Part shown: positions 14,998-16,163 of the stretch, piece by piece | Position numbering within the stretch: the first letter of the stretch is position 1 | How the letters are laid out: every line of letters begins with the position of its first letter | NCBI GenBank assembly: GCA_023390695.1 | Contig: JAEWCJ010000211.1 | Coordinates: forward strand, 1-16,163 | DNA from: Pseudomonadota bacterium | GTDB lineage: Bacteria; Pseudomonadota; Alphaproteobacteria; Rhizobiales; Xanthobacteraceae | Length of the DNA stretch: 16,163 nucleotides | Direction: 5' to 3' | Notes under the pieces: model-generated | What the model was told of the DNA's origin: nothing | Database searches by the model: none | Seen by the model: only the letters and a program-made list of their open reading frames with translations | Made by a program: the position numbers and the translations under genes

Positions 14998-15284
14998 CGA
15001 AGCGACACGAAGAGGATGAGGAGAAGATCGTTCGCGACGGCGGCAAGGTCCGCGTGTCGGTCATGCTGATGGACAGCATGGACGAAGTTCAGAAGGCAAT
15101 CGCCAGCGGCGACGGTGACGCTGCCCGCAAGGCTGCCTATGAGCGGAGGGACAGGGCGTTGAACGATGCATGGCGAAATCCCGGGCAAGACGCGCCATCC
15201 ATCGTACCGGCTGCGACCGTGGCAGACAGCTATGCCCGTCGAGACGAGCGGTTGCGGAATGCGTGGAAAGGCGGTGGCACATGA
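14994..15284 (+). CDS. Small charged protein of unknown function with internal repeat
   Basis: A 96-residue protein between the terminase and a coiled-coil protein. GGAGG (14980-14984) precedes the ATG, which overlaps the terminase stop as ATGA, so this start is firm. Two copies of one motif are visible: AYERRDRALNDAWR and, at the C-terminus, SYARRDERLRNAWK, with identical Y, RRD, L and AW. Very charged and without membrane segments. Proteins with similar Y..RD..L..AW motifs occur near phage terminase/portal genes, but I know of no function. It could be a packaging or head-assembly accessory. Confidence 0.72.
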   Translation: MTKRHEEDEEKIVRDGGKVRVSVMLMDSMDEVQKAIASGDGDAARKAAYERRDRALNDAWRNPGQDAPSIVPAATVADSYARRDERLRNAWKGGGT

Positions 15285-16117
15285 ACGTCACCGATCTTCC
15301 TCGCTCAGCGGCCGACAAGCTCGCGAGCATCAGCAGTGCTGTGGATGATGCGCAGGCGTTGGCCGGATCGACGACAAAGCGGGTCAAAGAGACCAGTGAT
15401 CTGATCTACACGATCAACGATGCGAAAGTTCTGGCCAACACCGAACACGAGCTATCGCGACTCCGCGCCAAGCTGGCCGAACACCAGCGGCGCTATTCGG
15501 AACTGTCTGCCTTGCTGACCAATCTACGGAACTTCGTCCAATCCCTCCCGGAAGGACAGAAGATCGCCATTGCCAGACCGCCAAAGCTCCAAGAGAGGGA
15601 GGGCGACAATCCGGTGCAAGCTGTCGCGAGCATCAGGGCGGAAATCGCGAACGCTAAGCAGCAATTGCAGGCGGCGAGAAACGCGCCTCCACCGATGAGC
15701 GAGTTGAAAACCCAGGTTGCCGGGATCGTCGCGGAGTGGGGCAAGCGCGGGCGACCTAACATCAAGGCGACCCGGGCGGGCCTCGAAGTCAACTTCGACG
15801 ATCCGGTCTCATTCGCGCCATCCGTCAATAGGGGTGTGGCGCTCGCGGCATGGCTTTGGCCCAAGCAGATGTCCGTTGCTATAGAACAACAGATATCCGA
15901 AATGCCCGAACCCGTTCTGTCGCTCTCGCCCAAGGCTCGCGATGCGCGTCTGACTGAACTGTCTGTGGCAATTGATCAGCTTGAGCGGATCGAGGAGGGC
16001 ATCATCGATGCCGCCTTGGCGCAGGGGCAGGTGATCGAGCGGCGAGCGGACGCAAGCCCTGCCGCTGTCCTTGGCATCGTTTTGAAGTCGGTGATGGCCG
16101 TCGAAGCGGCGGAGTGA
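15281..16117 (+). CDS. Coiled-coil phage protein of unknown function
   Basis: A 278-residue protein I cannot assign. The first ~180 residues are strongly helical with heptad-like spacing (NTEHELSRLRAKLAEHQRRYSELSALL and ASIRAEIANAKQQLQAARN), which predicts coiled coils. The middle holds a compact segment, GKRGRPNIKATRAGLEVNFDDPVSFAPSV, that looks like a small beta-rich domain, then a Trp-containing helix AAWLWPKQM. It ends in more helices. The ATG at 15281 overlaps the previous stop as ATGA. The position after the large terminase, where a portal gene would soon be expected, points to a packaging or capsid-assembly role, but the sequence does not show it. Confidence 0.72.
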   Translation: MNVTDLPRSAADKLASISSAVDDAQALAGSTTKRVKETSDLIYTINDAKVLANTEHELSRLRAKLAEHQRRYSELSALLTNLRNFVQSLPEGQKIAIARPPKLQEREGDNPVQAVASIRAEIANAKQQLQAARNAPPPMSELKTQVAGIVAEWGKRGRPNIKATRAGLEVNFDDPVSFAPSVNRGVALAAWLWPKQMSVAIEQQISEMPEPVLSLSPKARDARLTELSVAIDQLERIEEGIIDAALAQGQVIERRADASPAAVLGIVLKSVMAVEAAE

Positions 16118-16163
16118 GTTTCGTCGCTCCTTTGGGAGCACGATCTGCCCGGCTGGCTTGCAC

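Noticed and set aside
16126..16139. Hairpin GCTCC-TTTG-GGAGC after the last gene as a terminator
   Set aside because: The stem is only five base pairs and no T-run follows; a further gene of the head module is expected just downstream.

Overview
The window joins two unlike regions. Bases 1 to about 8220 look like the ordinary chromosome of a GC-rich alphaproteobacterium. I suggest a Rhizobiales or Bradyrhizobium-like host, from the style of the proteins, from TTTAGAA/TTCTAAA half-sites resembling the Irr iron control element, and from the terminase small subunit family. Bases about 8225 to 16163 (end of window) are the left part of an integrated phage-like element with visibly more A/T-rich codons. 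It continues past the right edge.

Region 1 (1-8200) is a siderophore-iron uptake locus. On the minus strand, in order of transcription, it holds a TonB-dependent outer-membrane receptor, an esterase of the IroE/Fes-like alpha/beta hydrolase type, a periplasmic binding protein, a FecCD-type permease, a FecE/FhuC-type ATPase and a siderophore-interacting flavoprotein cut by the window edge. The esterase, binding protein, permease and ATPase genes are chained by three 4-base ATGA overlaps. An AraC-family regulator is divergently transcribed from the receptor. Together the genes would import a ferric siderophore across both membranes and free the iron by hydrolysis (esterase) and by reduction (flavoprotein).

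Region 2 (8201-8560) is non-coding. It carries a cluster of tRNA pieces: a damaged tRNA-Pro(CGG), an isolated tRNA-Pro(TGG) anticodon arm, a 30-base piece of tRNA-Asp(GTC), and a 15-base match to a tRNA-Ser 3' end. A perfect IHF consensus and short direct repeats that could be integrase arm sites follow. I read this as the left attachment region of the element.

Region 3 (8561-16117) has all its genes on the plus strand: tyrosine integrase, a basic unknown protein, an AlpA-like regulator, a RepB-primase/superfamily 3 helicase fusion, a 370-400 base gap with a long inverted repeat, terminase small and large subunits, and two unknown proteins joined to the terminase by ATGA overlaps. The order integrase, AlpA, primase-helicase, terminase pair, with no repressor/antirepressor switch or lysis gene in view, recalls capsid-forming phage-inducible chromosomal islands (satellites) as well as small prophages. 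The window ends before the genes that would decide this.
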